This document shows, piece by piece, positions 49,443 through 57,904 of a DNA stretch of 64,000 nt (position 1 is the first letter of the stretch; each line of letters opens with the position of its first letter). The notes under the pieces were generated by a model, which had not been told where the DNA came from, searched no databases, and worked only from the letters and a program-made list of their open reading frames with translations. Location: the NCBI RefSeq assembly GCF_008831235.1, contig NZ_WBKF01000002.1:248001-312000 (forward strand), in the 5' to 3' direction. The stretch is from Pseudoclavibacter sp. CFCC 11306 (GTDB taxonomy: Bacteria > Actinomycetota > Actinomycetes > Actinomycetales > Microbacteriaceae). The translations under genes and the position numbers were made by a program.

Positions 49443-50399
49443 TCAGCTCTCATTCTCTTCGTCGAAGGGAGCATAGGTCGCCACCGTGACGAGTTCGAAC
49501 GGGTGCTCGGTGTCGCCCGTCTGGGCGATCTGCGCGATCACCAGCTCTGCTGGTGCCAGCGTGGCATGTGAGAGCAGCCGGGCGCGGGCCGGCTCGTCGA
49601 TGAGCGCGCCGACTGCCGAGAGCACGCCCGGAAGCACCGGCCGGTGGGTGCAGAAGAGAGCCGAACGTCCCTGCGAGACGACGTCGGTGACCAGATGCTC
49701 CGAGGCCTCGGGGTCGGTGGCATAGTCGGTCTCGGTGAGTTCGCTGGCACGACGCACGCGCGTTCCGCAGGCTGTCGCATACGGCTGCACCGTTGACAGA
49801 CAGCGCTGCCACGGGCTCGTCACGATCTGCTGGAACGTTCCCCAGCACTGCAGCAGCGCAGCCAGGTGTGTGGACTGGGACTGTCCGTGCGAGGTCAGCG
49901 GGCGGCTGGCCTCGCCTTTGCTCCAGTCGACACGGGATGTGGCCTTGGCGTGTCGCAGCACCCCCACCGTGAGGATCGGGCGGTCGAGCGTGGGCAGCTG
50001 ACCCTCGAGTCGAGTGAGCAGCTCGCGGTCGAAGTCGTAGGTCAGCAGTCGCTGCGCTTCGGCGAAGGGCAGCCAGAGCAGCTCGTCGACCTCGTGATTC
50101 GGCGAGAAGTGCTTTGCGCTGTCTTTGACCTGCTCGGCAGAGATCTGAGAGGTCCAGTAGTGCACGACCTTGGGCTTGCCCCCGACGTGATAGTGCACGG
50201 CGTCGAGATACGGCCCGAGAGCGGCCCGAATCCGGCTCTCTTCGCGCAGCTCGCGAATGGCCGTCTCAGGCACGCTCTCGCCTGGGTCCTGTTTGCCCTT
50301 GGGAAACGAGTAGTCATCATGGGCAGCGCGGTGGATGACCAGAATGTAGGGCTCGCCGGCGATGCGTCGCCAGCAGAGCACTCCGGCGGCGACGATCAT
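49443..50399 (-). CDS. Two-domain Nudix hydrolase / histidine phosphatase (MutT1-like)
   Basis: This protein has 318 residues. The N-terminal Nudix domain contains the box [20 protein letters not shown] (36-55), where the usual final Gly is Ser. The C-terminal histidine phosphatase domain (about 142-310) has H150 in LRHAKATS and [10 protein letters not shown] as the second histidine. Mycobacterial MutT1 has the same layout and hydrolyses 8-oxo-dGTP and diadenosine polyphosphates. The ATG overlaps the ppk stop by four bases (ATGA), and ppk-mutT1 adjacency is, from memory, conserved in mycobacteria. Confidence 0.9.
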   Translation of the reverse strand: MIVAAGVLCWRRIAGEPYILVIHRAAHDDYSFPKGKQDPGESVPETAIRELREESRIRAALGPYLDAVHYHVGGKPKVVHYWTSQISAEQVKDSAKHFSPNHEVDELLWLPFAEAQRLLTYDFDRELLTRLEGQLPTLDRPILTVGVLRHAKATSRVDWSKGEASRPLTSHGQSQSTHLAALLQCWGTFQQIVTSPWQRCLSTVQPYATACGTRVRRASELTETDYATDPEASEHLVTDVVSQGRSALFCTHRPVLPGVLSAVGALIDEPARARLLSHATLAPAELVIAQIAQTGDTEHPFELVTVATYAPFDEENES

Positions 50400-52588
50400 T
50401 TGCGCTTCGCCCGAGCCCGAGCCTTGCGCGTCGCGGCGATGCGCAGGAGCTCCTCCTGCACATCGAGCAGCCGGTTGCCGTGATCGTCGAGGTAGTGACG
50501 TTTCCAGCTGCCGTCTGCGCTGAGGTGCCATGACGAGGTGGTGTCGGCGACACCCATCGCGAGCAGATCGGTGAGCTCTGAGATCTGGTCGGGGTCGACC
50601 AGCCGCACGAGCGCCTCGACACGACGATCGAGGTTGCGATGCATCATGTCGGCGCTGCCGATGTACACGATCGGGTCGCCCTCGTTCGCGAACCAGAAGA
50701 TTCGCGAGTGCTCGAGAAAGCGACCGAGCACCGAGCGTACGGTGATGTTCTCGCTGAGCCCCGGCTCGCCCGGCTTGAGTGCGCAGATGCCGCGCACCCA
50801 GACCTCGACGGGAACGCCGGCCTGGCTGGCACGATAGAGCGAATCGATGATCTGCTCGTCGACCAGCGAGTTGACCTTGATCTTGATGCCGCTCGTCTTG
50901 CCTGCGCGTGCATGCGCGATCTCTTGGTCGACCAGATCGATCAGGCCCGTGCGAATGGTCTTGGGGGCGACCAGCAGACGGTTGTAGTCCGACTCGGCCG
51001 AGTATCCCGAGAGGTGGTTGAACAGCCGGCCCAGGTCGGCTCCGACCTCCTCGGAGGCGGTGAGCAGGCCGAGGTCTTCGTAGAGACGTGCGGTCTTCGG
51101 GTTGTAGTTTCCGGTGCCGACGTGGCTGTAGCGCACCAGACGGCCCTCTTCTTCGCGCACGGCGAGCGAGAGCTTGCAGTGCGTCTTCAGCCCGACCAGA
51201 CCGTAGACGACGTGCACGCCGGCGCGTTCGAGCTTGCGTGCCCACGAGATGTTGTTGGCCTCGTCGAAGCGTGCTTTGATCTCGACGAGGGCAAGCACCT
51301 GCTTGCCTGCGTCGGCCGCGTCGATCAGCGCCTGCACGATCGGGCTGTCGCCCGAGGTGCGGTACAGCGTCTGCTTGATGGCGAGCACGGTCGGGTCGGC
51401 CGCAGCATGCTCCAGGAACGCCTGCACGCTGGTCGCGAACGACTCGTAGGGGTGATGCAGCAGGATGTCCTGCTTACGAATCGCCCCGAAGAACTCGGCG
51501 TGCTGATGCGGCTCGATGTCCTGCAGAAAGCGATTGGTGACGGGAACGGCGACAGGGTAGTGCAGCTCGGGTCTGTTCAGCCCCGAGATGGCGAACAGGC
51601 CGGTGAGGTCGAGCGGCTCGCGCAGCTTGTAGACGTCTTCGTTCTGCACGCCCAGTTCGCTGACCAGCAGCTCGAGGATCGTCGGGTTGATGTCGCTGGC
51701 CACCTCGAGGCGAACCGGCGGGCCGAAACGGCGGCGCAGAAGCTCCTTCTCAAGCGCCTGCAGCAGATTCTCCGCCTCGTCTTCGTCGACCTCGAGGTCT
51801 TCGTTGCGAGTGACGCGGAAGGCGTGCGACTCGACGACCTCCATGCCGGGGAAGAGCTGGTCGAGATGCGCAGAGATGAGCTCTTCGAGCGGGACGAAAT
51901 GCGTCTGCGCGTCGCCGATCTCGCCGACGCGAATGAAGCGGGGCAGTGACTGCGGCACTTTGACGCGGGCGAACTCGCGCTTGTTCGTCGTGGGGTTGCG
52001 CACGATCACGGCCAAGTTGAGCGAGAGGCCAGAGATGTACGGGAAGGGATGCGCCGAATCGACCGCCAAAGGGGTCAGGATCGGAAAGACCTTCTCATCG
52101 AAGTAGGTGCGCAGACGAGCGCGGTCGGCCTGATCGAGGTCGTCGAAGTGCGAGATGCCGATGCCGACCTTCTCGAGTTCTGGCAGAACGTGCTCGTGCA
52201 GGATGCTCGACTGGCGCTCCTGCAGACGGTGTGCCTCTTTCGAGATCGCGCTGAGCAGCTCGAGCGGGGCATAGCCCGAAACGGCGGGAACGGCGATGCC
52301 GAGTGCCACGCGGCGCTTCAGGCCGGCGACGCGCACCATGAAGAACTCGTCGAGGTTGTTCGCGAAGATGGCCAGAAACGAAGCTCGCTCGAGCAGCTGC
52401 AGCCCGGGGTCTGCGGCCAGCTCCAGCACGCGCTCGTTGAACCCCAGCCACGAGAGCTCTCGATCCAGATAGCGGTCGGGTGGCAGCTGTGCGCTCTTCG
52501 GCTCTGCTGCGGCCGTGGGCGAAGGCCCTGTGACGGTGCTCTTCCCCTGGCTGTTCTTCGTCTTAGTCTGCTGTGACGGTTCGCTCAT
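50396..52588 (-). CDS. ppk: Polyphosphate kinase 1
   Basis: This enzyme makes polyphosphate from ATP at the membrane. It has 730 residues with the four PPK1 domains: N (about 38-140), head (about 150-340), C1 and C2 (about 360-720). The presumptive phosphate-acceptor is H470 in LKTHCK, and further PPK1 motifs are [29 protein letters not shown] and [15 protein letters not shown]. The first 35 residues are low-complexity and probably disordered. It starts eight bases after mshD and overlaps the Nudix gene, so it is likely part of a regulator-mshD-ppk-mutT1 transcript. Confidence 0.96.
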   Translation of the reverse strand: MSEPSQQTKTKNSQGKSTVTGPSPTAAAEPKSAQLPPDRYLDRELSWLGFNERVLELAADPGLQLLERASFLAIFANNLDEFFMVRVAGLKRRVALGIAVPAVSGYAPLELLSAISKEAHRLQERQSSILHEHVLPELEKVGIGISHFDDLDQADRARLRTYFDEKVFPILTPLAVDSAHPFPYISGLSLNLAVIVRNPTTNKREFARVKVPQSLPRFIRVGEIGDAQTHFVPLEELISAHLDQLFPGMEVVESHAFRVTRNEDLEVDEDEAENLLQALEKELLRRRFGPPVRLEVASDINPTILELLVSELGVQNEDVYKLREPLDLTGLFAISGLNRPELHYPVAVPVTNRFLQDIEPHQHAEFFGAIRKQDILLHHPYESFATSVQAFLEHAAADPTVLAIKQTLYRTSGDSPIVQALIDAADAGKQVLALVEIKARFDEANNISWARKLERAGVHVVYGLVGLKTHCKLSLAVREEEGRLVRYSHVGTGNYNPKTARLYEDLGLLTASEEVGADLGRLFNHLSGYSAESDYNRLLVAPKTIRTGLIDLVDQEIAHARAGKTSGIKIKVNSLVDEQIIDSLYRASQAGVPVEVWVRGICALKPGEPGLSENITVRSVLGRFLEHSRIFWFANEGDPIVYIGSADMMHRNLDRRVEALVRLVDPDQISELTDLLAMGVADTTSSWHLSADGSWKRHYLDDHGNRLLDVQEELLRIAATRKARARAKRK

Positions 52589-52595
52589 TCCTCAA

Positions 52596-53486
52596 TCATC
52601 TCACCTGCCAATGAATATCTCGTGAACGCTCCTCGAAACCGAGTCGGCGGTAGAGCGCGAGGGCAGGCACATTGTCTGCTTCGACATACAGCGACACGTC
52701 GGTGACGCTCTCTGCCAGATGGCGAAGGCCATGCTCCATGAGCACCCGCCCGAGACCGCGTCCGCTGTGGTCGGGGCTCACCGCGATCGCGTAGATCTCG
52801 CCCTCGGGTCTGCCGTCGGGGCCGGGTGCGATCTTCGTCCAGTTGAACCCGACAAGTTCGTCAGCCTGCCAGAGCAGCAGCACGTCGTCGGGCGAGTACC
52901 AGCTCTCGCGCTGCAGCGCGGCGAGATCGTCAGCGGTGATCTGGCCCTGCTCTGGATGCGCTGCGAAGGCCCGCGCATTCAGATCGAGCCAGGCCTGCTC
53001 GTCGCGGCCTGTCTGCATGGTTCGCAGCTCGAGCCCGTCTGGCAGCGCCCGGGTGGGTGCGTCGGAATCGGTCAGCTCCAGCAGCGCATGGTGCGGCAGC
53101 TGCATCAGCAGCAGCTCGCGAATCGCGACGGCGCCGCATGCCGTGGCGAGCGCCCGAGCCGCGTCAAGCCCCCCGTGGGTCCAGACGAGGCGTCCGCCGG
53201 CGCCGACCGCTGCCTGCCACAGTCGCCTGCCGAGCCCCTGCCGGCGCGCGTCAGGGGCGACCACGAGCTCGAATTCGTCGCCGGTGACGACTGCGGCGGC
53301 AGTCAGCGTCTTCTCGTCGGCGTGTATCAGTGCCACGCGGGCCTGACCCTCGCTCAGCTGGCTCCATGAGTGGTCGTTGAAGGGCTGGGCTCCGTCAGCC
53401 TGGAACGCCCGTGCGGCGAGGTCGCGCAGCGCCCGCAGATCGGCGGAGCGCACCGGCCGTGGCCCGTCGATTGCCGAGACGATCAC
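52596..53486 (-). CDS. mshD: Mycothiol synthase
   Basis: This acetyltransferase catalyses the last step of mycothiol synthesis, N-acetylation of Cys-GlcN-Ins. It has 296 residues and two GNAT domains. The N-terminal domain has RRQGLGRRLW and WTHGG; the active C-terminal domain has IYAIAVSPDHSGRGLGRVL and LYVEADNVPALALYRRLGF. The GTG at 53486 overlaps the preceding regulator's stop by four bases (GTGA). The open frame above it belongs to that regulator's region. The order regulator-mshD is, from memory, the same as in mycobacteria. Confidence 0.92.
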   Translation of the reverse strand: MIVSAIDGPRPVRSADLRALRDLAARAFQADGAQPFNDHSWSQLSEGQARVALIHADEKTLTAAAVVTGDEFELVVAPDARRQGLGRRLWQAAVGAGGRLVWTHGGLDAARALATACGAVAIRELLLMQLPHHALLELTDSDAPTRALPDGLELRTMQTGRDEQAWLDLNARAFAAHPEQGQITADDLAALQRESWYSPDDVLLLWQADELVGFNWTKIAPGPDGRPEGEIYAIAVSPDHSGRGLGRVLMEHGLRHLAESVTDVSLYVEADNVPALALYRRLGFEERSRDIHWQVR

Positions 53487-54193
53487 ACGCCCGCTCCGCT
53501 GGCGGCGCCGTTCGCCGCGGCTATGGGGCGCTCCTGGTCGACCGGGTTGAAGCGATAGCCCACGTTGCGCACGGTGCCGATCAATGAGTCGAGCTCGCCG
53601 AGCTTGGCGCGCAGACGACGCACGTGCACGTCCACTGTTCGGGTGCCGCCGAAGTAGTCGTAGCCCCAGACTTCGCTGAGCAGCTGCTCGCGGGTGAACA
53701 CTCGGCCGGGGCGGCCGGCGAGAAAGCGCAGCAGCTCGAACTCTTTGTACGTGAGATCGAGCGGTTTGCCGTTGATGCGCGCCGAGTAGCTGGCTTCGTC
53801 GATGGTGAGCCCGGCAGCGCGGATGACCGAGGGGCCGTCCTGCTCGACGGCTGCGCTGATGCGTCGGGCCAGACGTATGCGAGCGTCGATCTCGGCTGGG
53901 CCGGCGGTCGACAGAATGAAGTCGGATGCGCCCCAGTCGCGGCTGATCGCGGCGAGTCCGCCTTCGGTCACGACCAGAATGACCGCGACATCGAGATGAG
54001 AGGCGGCCATCAGCGAGCAGAACTGTCGCGCGGCAGGCAGGTCGGCCCGAGCGTCGACGAGAACGACGTCGGCGTCGATGCATGACATGACGCTGTTGCT
54101 CGACGGCTGCACGGTCGTGACCTGGTGGCTGAGCAGGGTGAGAGCGGGCAGCACGCCGTCTTTCATGCTGGTGAGAACGACGAGCTTCGACAC
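53483..54193 (-). CDS. Orphan OmpR-family response regulator (GlnR/Rv0818-like)
   Basis: This is a winged-helix regulator of 236 residues. The receiver domain (1-110) keeps D47 but lacks the usual acidic pair near the N-terminus (LTSMKD), and the conserved Lys after strand 5 is replaced (FILSTAG). It is probably not phosphorylated in the usual way, as shown for GlnR. The DNA-binding domain has LTYKEFELLRFLAGRPGRVFTREQLLSEVWGYDYFGGTRTVDVHVRRLRAKL. No histidine kinase is adjacent. The GTG at 54193 has AGGAAGG eight bases upstream. It is coupled to mshD. Confidence 0.88.
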   Translation of the reverse strand: MSKLVVLTSMKDGVLPALTLLSHQVTTVQPSSNSVMSCIDADVVLVDARADLPAARQFCSLMAASHLDVAVILVVTEGGLAAISRDWGASDFILSTAGPAEIDARIRLARRISAAVEQDGPSVIRAAGLTIDEASYSARINGKPLDLTYKEFELLRFLAGRPGRVFTREQLLSEVWGYDYFGGTRTVDVHVRRLRAKLGELDSLIGTVRNVGYRFNPVDQERPIAAANGAASGAGV

Positions 54194-54320
54194 TGGGGGC
54201 CTTCCTAGGGAAAGTTGACCTCATCATAGTCGAGGCTGGGGGCGATCGGCGTCAGCGCCGCGTCTCAGCCTCATCCATACCCCTGCTCGGGGCGTGCGCG
54301 AGGGGGGGTGCGGAACGGGT

Positions 54321-54326
54321 TAGACT
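54321..54326 (+). promoter_or_regulatory. Leaderless -10 box (TAGACT) of the small membrane-protein gene
   Basis: TAGACT is followed by six bases and the ATG at 54333; there is no ribosome site. Confidence 0.5.
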
Positions 54327-54332
54327 GCTGGC

Positions 54333-54449
54333 ATGGACGGAATCGTTGCACTTGAGATTTTCTTCGTCGGCCTGCTCGCACTGGCCAGCCTCGCGATCGC
54401 CTTCGTGTCGGTGACCGTGCTGGTCAAGCTCTTCAAGGGTCAGCGCTGA
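54333..54449 (+). CDS. 38-residue single-span membrane protein
   Basis: An ATG-to-TGA frame encodes MDGIVALEIFFVGLLALA and 20 more residues: one hydrophobic helix (about 4-31) followed by the basic end VKLFKGQR. It is too short for common gene callers. Support comes from the TAGACT box at the leaderless spacing, strong G/C bias at third positions, and the neighbour gene starting two bases after the stop. The function is unknown. It may be a subunit or regulator of a membrane complex. Confidence 0.65.
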   Translation: MDGIVALEIFFVGLLALASLAIAFVSVTVLVKLFKGQR

Positions 54450-54451
54450 GC

Positions 54452-55072
54452 GTGTTTGACATCCCAGAGGGGCTGCCCGCCGAGGTCAACCCGCTCAGCT
54501 GGCTGATCGGCGTGTGGGAGGGCACAGGCGTCGTCAGCTACGGGGTCGACGAAGACCACGTCGAATACGAGTTCGGGCAGCGTGTCAGCTTCACCAATGA
54601 GGGCCTGGCTGACCTGCACTACAACTCGTACTACTGGCTGCTCGACGATGAGCGCACCCCGCTGACGACAGAGACCGGTTACTGGCGCCTGGCCGCGCCC
54701 GAGCGGCCTGCCGATCACGGGCCTGCACTGCTGCCCGGGGCCGACGGTGCCGCACGCACCATCGACGACGTCGACGAGCTGCGTTCCGAGACCGGGTTTC
54801 CGCTCGAGGTGAGCGTGCTGCACCCTGACGGCATCAGCGAGCTCTATGTCGGCACCATCAACGGCCCCCGCGTGCAGATCGGGACTGATGCCGTGCTGCG
54901 CCCGGCAGAGTCGCGTCTCTATACCGCCGCCGAACGCATGTACGGCCTGGTCGACGGCCAGCTGATGTGGGCGTGGGACATCGCCGCGTTCGGCCGGCCG
55001 ATGGCCTCGATGGCCTCGGGCGTGTTGGCTCGCCGCGGTGTCTCCGGCGCAGATGCGGGAGCCGCTGAGTGA
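54452..55072 (+). CDS. FABP-like beta-barrel protein (nitrobindin-related, Rv0813c-like)
   Basis: This 206-residue protein is an all-beta barrel of the THAP4/nitrobindin family. The N-terminal WLIGVWEGTG motif (17-26) is typical, and RMYGLVDGQLMWAWDIAA lies near the C-terminus. The position where nitrobindins have a heme-ligand His appears as Met or Ser in FGRPMASMASGVL, so heme binding is doubtful; it may carry a small ligand. The GTG at 54452 starts two bases after the small ORF and the stop overlaps YgfZ as GTGA, so the three genes form one unit. Confidence 0.82.
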   Translation: MFDIPEGLPAEVNPLSWLIGVWEGTGVVSYGVDEDHVEYEFGQRVSFTNEGLADLHYNSYYWLLDDERTPLTTETGYWRLAAPERPADHGPALLPGADGAARTIDDVDELRSETGFPLEVSVLHPDGISELYVGTINGPRVQIGTDAVLRPAESRLYTAAERMYGLVDGQLMWAWDIAAFGRPMASMASGVLARRGVSGADAGAAE

Positions 55073-56148
55073 CCTCCCGCGCACCGCTCGAGCCCCGACA
55101 GCTCGGTGATCCCCTCGGCGAGCAGCATCGGCTGATCACGGGGCGGGCGGTGCTGAGCATCCCCACGCGTGACGTCGTTCACGTGACCGGCGCCGATCGC
55201 GAGCGCTTTCTCAACGTGCTGCTCTCTCGTGACGTCGGATCCCTGCCCGCAGGCGCCAGCGATGAGGCTCTGCTGCTCGATGCCGCCGGCCATGTGCAGT
55301 TCGCCGTCGGTGCCGTCGGCGGCGCCGATGACGACGTCTGGCTGCTGCCCGAGCGCGGTGGCGCGGAGCGCGTGGTCGAATGGGTGCACAAGATGCGCTT
55401 CATGCTGCGGGTTGACGCCGAGGATGCCACCTCGCGTTTTGCGCAGGTCGGCTGGTTCGCCGTCAACGGCCGTGACTGGCAGCCGGCGCTCGAACAGCTC
55501 GCCGACTTCGTCTGGTGCGACCCGTGGGCGCACCTGGCCGTCGGAGGCTGGCAGTACGCCGACGCTGAGACAGTCGAGTACGAGACGTGGACCTGGCGCA
55601 TCGCCTTCGTCGACGGCAGCCGGCGTGCCGAGGCGAAGACGCTGCTCGACGACGCCGAAGTGCGCCGTTCCGGCGGCGACGCCTGGCAGGCGCTGCGCAT
55701 CGCGGCGGCTCGCCCGCGTGAGGCCGACGAAGTCGACGACCGCACGATTCCGCATGAGCTCGACTGGCTGCGCAGCGCAGTGCATCTCGACAAAGGCTGC
55801 TATCCGGGTCAGGAGACCATCGCCAAGGTGCACAATCTGGGCCACCCGCCGCGGCGACTCGTGCTGCTGCAGCTCGACGGCAGTGACACCTGGGTCGAAC
55901 ACGGCGACGCCGTGCTGGCAGGAGACCAGCAGGTCGGTACCGTCACGACCGGAGGCATGCACTGGGAGATGGGGCCCGTCGCGCTCGCGGTGGTGCGACG
56001 CGGGCTCGCTCTCGACGCCGAGCTGACCGTGCAGCACGGCGACGAGACGATGGTCGCTCGGCAGGAGGCGATCGTGCCGGCGGATGCCGGGGGACTGGCC
56101 GCCTCTGCCGTACGCGATCTGCGTCGGGCGCGTCGCCGGGCGCACTGA
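55069..56148 (+). CDS. ygfZ: Folate-binding YgfZ/GcvT-like protein
   Basis: This is a tetrahydrofolate-dependent protein that supports assembly or repair of iron-sulfur clusters. It has 359 residues. The diagnostic motif K-G-C-Y-x-G-Q-E is present in HLDKGCYPGQET (about 242-253), followed by HPPRRLVLL. The N-terminal part resembles the T protein of glycine cleavage (RERFLNVLLSRDV). It is translationally coupled to the FABP-like gene. The following gpm gene has its own promoter. Confidence 0.93.
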   Translation: MTSRAPLEPRQLGDPLGEQHRLITGRAVLSIPTRDVVHVTGADRERFLNVLLSRDVGSLPAGASDEALLLDAAGHVQFAVGAVGGADDDVWLLPERGGAERVVEWVHKMRFMLRVDAEDATSRFAQVGWFAVNGRDWQPALEQLADFVWCDPWAHLAVGGWQYADAETVEYETWTWRIAFVDGSRRAEAKTLLDDAEVRRSGGDAWQALRIAAARPREADEVDDRTIPHELDWLRSAVHLDKGCYPGQETIAKVHNLGHPPRRLVLLQLDGSDTWVEHGDAVLAGDQQVGTVTTGGMHWEMGPVALAVVRRGLALDAELTVQHGDETMVARQEAIVPADAGGLAASAVRDLRRARRRAH

Positions 56149-56201
56149 CGTACGACGTCGAGGTGAGACGTTCGAGCGGCGTCAGGAGCGGGCCGGCCGG
56201 G

Positions 56202-56207
56202 TAGACT
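56202..56207 (+). promoter_or_regulatory. Leaderless -10 box (TAGACT) of gpm
   Basis: TAGACT plus six bases precede the ATG at 56214 without any ribosome site. Confidence 0.55.
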
Positions 56208-56213
56208 TGTCGC

Positions 56214-56972
56214 ATGACTCAAGAGACGCGCACATTGGTGCTGCTGCGCCACGGCAACAGTGAATGGAACAAGCTGAATCTCTTCTGCGGGTGGGTCGAC
56301 GCCGACCTGTCCGAGAAGGGTGTCGAAGAGGGACGGCACGCAGGCGAGCTGCTCGCCGAGGCGGGTGTGCTGCCTGACGTCGTGCATACGTCTGTGCTCA
56401 AACGTGCGATCAAGACGGCGAATCTCGCGCTGGAGGCAGCGGATCGTCACTGGATCGACGTGCGCCGTTCCTGGCGTCTGAACGAGCGTCACTATGGCGC
56501 GCTGCAGGGCAAGAACAAGAGTGAGACCCTCGAGAAGTACGGCGAAGAGAAGTTCATGACCTGGCGCCGCTCGTACGACATCGCGCCTCCTGAGATCGCC
56601 GAAGACGACGAGTACGCCCAGACGAACGATCCCCGCTACGGGCTGCTCGAGCGCGTGCCGCGATCGGAGTGCCTCAAAGACGTGCTGGGCCGACTGGTGC
56701 CGTACTGGCAGGATGCCATCGTGCCCGATCTCGCAGCCGGCCGCACGGTGCTGGTCACGGCGCACGGCAATTCGCTGCGTGCGCTCGTCAAGCACCTTGA
56801 TCGGGTGCCTGACGACGAGATCGCCAAGCTGAACATTCCGACGGGCATCCCTCTGGTCTATCGTCTGGACGAGGAGCTGCGCCCCCTCGTGCCGGGCGGC
56901 GAGTACCTCGACCCCGAAGCCGCCGCGGCCGGTGCCGCCGCCGTTGCCGCTCAGGGGCGCAAACAGAAGTGA
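56214..56972 (+). CDS. gpmA: 2,3-bisphosphoglycerate-dependent phosphoglycerate mutase
   Basis: This glycolytic enzyme interconverts 3- and 2-phosphoglycerate. It has 252 residues. The active-site His is H13 in [10 protein letters not shown], with [38 protein letters not shown] and the second histidine in [11 protein letters not shown]. The last 15 residues are Ala-rich and variable. The transcript appears leaderless and ends at a strong shared terminator. The neighbourhood gpm-phoU-senX3-regX3 is common in actinobacteria. Confidence 0.96.
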   Translation: MTQETRTLVLLRHGNSEWNKLNLFCGWVDADLSEKGVEEGRHAGELLAEAGVLPDVVHTSVLKRAIKTANLALEAADRHWIDVRRSWRLNERHYGALQGKNKSETLEKYGEEKFMTWRRSYDIAPPEIAEDDEYAQTNDPRYGLLERVPRSECLKDVLGRLVPYWQDAIVPDLAAGRTVLVTAHGNSLRALVKHLDRVPDDEIAKLNIPTGIPLVYRLDEELRPLVPGGEYLDPEAAAAGAAAVAAQGRKQK

Positions 56973-56986
56973 CCGACTGAGCCCCG

Positions 56987-57037
56987 TCAGAAGAGGGCCC
57001 CGACACTGCTCAGCACAGTGTCGGGGCCCTCTTCTGA
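56987..57037. terminator. Bidirectional terminator between gpm and phoU
   Basis: A perfect 22-bp stem (56987-57008 with 57016-57037) encloses the seven-base loop CTCAGCA. It is the only sequence of note between the convergent gpm and phoU genes. Confidence 0.92.
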
Positions 57038-57063
57038 CATGTCGCTTGTGGGAGGGGAGGCGA

Positions 57064-57738
57064 TCAGAGCGGGCTGCTGTCGCTCTCGTCTCCCTCGTTC
57101 GCCCAGTCGCCCGTGGCCAGGTAGATGACCATGTTGGCGATGTTGACCGCGTGGTCGGCGAAGCGCTCATGGTAGCGGCTGGCGAGGGTCACGTCGACGG
57201 TGTCGAGCGCAGCGTTCTTCCACTCGTCAGAGAGCACGGTGTCGAACACGTGCTTGTGCAGTGCGTCGACCTCGTCGTCGGCCTGACGGATCGCCTCGGC
57301 GAGCTCGAGATCCTGGGTGGCCAGGAGCTCGGGCACCTTCTTGGCGATGGCGACGTCGAGTGCGCCGAGGCGCATGAAGGTGTCGCGCAGATCGCCGGGA
57401 ACGACGCGATCGGGAAAGCGGTACCGGGCCAGCTGGGCGACGTGTGCGGCGAGGTCGCCCATGCGTTCGACCGATGCGGTGATGCGCAGAGTGCTCACGA
57501 TGGTGCGAAGATCTCGCGCAACCGGCTGCTGCTTGGCGAGAATCATGATCGAGAGCTCGGTGAGATCGGAGGCGAGCTCGTCGATGCGGTCGTCGTTGTC
57601 GATGACCTCTTCGGCGAGATGCACATTCGACTCGTTGAATGCGGTGACGGCCTTCTCGATGGCCTCGGAGACGAGTGTCGAGATCTCGACGAGCTTGCCC
57701 TGGACCTCTTCGAGCTCCTGCTGGAAAACGATGCGCAC
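57064..57738 (-). CDS. phoU: Phosphate signalling protein PhoU
   Basis: PhoU links the Pst transporter to the SenX3-type kinase and keeps the phosphate response off under phosphate excess. It has 224 residues in two three-helix PhoU repeats, each with an E/D-x3-D metal site (VIDNDDRIDELASDL, then QADDEVDALHKHVF). The GTG at 57738 is chosen: AGGAA lies six bases upstream and the protein begins VRIVFQQELEEVQ, the family start. It is divergent from senX3 across a PHO-box array. Confidence 0.95.
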   Translation of the reverse strand: MRIVFQQELEEVQGKLVEISTLVSEAIEKAVTAFNESNVHLAEEVIDNDDRIDELASDLTELSIMILAKQQPVARDLRTIVSTLRITASVERMGDLAAHVAQLARYRFPDRVVPGDLRDTFMRLGALDVAIAKKVPELLATQDLELAEAIRQADDEVDALHKHVFDTVLSDEWKNAALDTVDVTLASRYHERFADHAVNIANMVIYLATGDWANEGDESDSSPL

Positions 57739-57797
57739 GGGATTCCTAACGACGTGACGGGTCAGCGATGCTGAACAACGCTGCTGATCATCTCGGA

Positions 57798-57830
57798 GTG
57801 AAGTGAACAACCGGTGAAGTGACGCTGAAC
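57798..57830. promoter_or_regulatory. PHO-box-like triple repeat between phoU and senX3
   Basis: Reading the minus strand (toward phoU), three contiguous 11-nt units are GTTCAGCGTCA, CTTCACCGGTT and GTTCACTTCAC; a weaker fourth (GGTTCGTTCGT) precedes them. Each has nTTCA at its start, the PhoP/RegX3-box pattern. It lies about 60 bases above the phoU GTG and 60 bases before the senX3 -10 box. Confidence 0.65.
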
Positions 57831-57891
57831 ACGAACGAACCGGCAGCTTACCATGCGACGGCCGTGACGATTCTGTGCCAACCTCCTTGCC

Positions 57892-57897
57892 TAGAAT
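57892..57897 (+). promoter_or_regulatory. Leaderless -10 box (TAGAAT) of senX3
   Basis: TAGAAT lies seven bases before the ATG at 57905, with no ribosome site between. Confidence 0.5.
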
Positions 57898-57904
57898 GGT
57901 GCCC

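Noticed and set aside
52606-52627. PHO-box-like sequence ahead of ppk (GTTCACGAGAT followed by ATTCATTGGCA on the minus strand)
   Set aside because: It lies inside the last codons of mshD that encode the ordinary family end SRDIHWQVR, so the match is best explained by coding constraint. It could still be tested.
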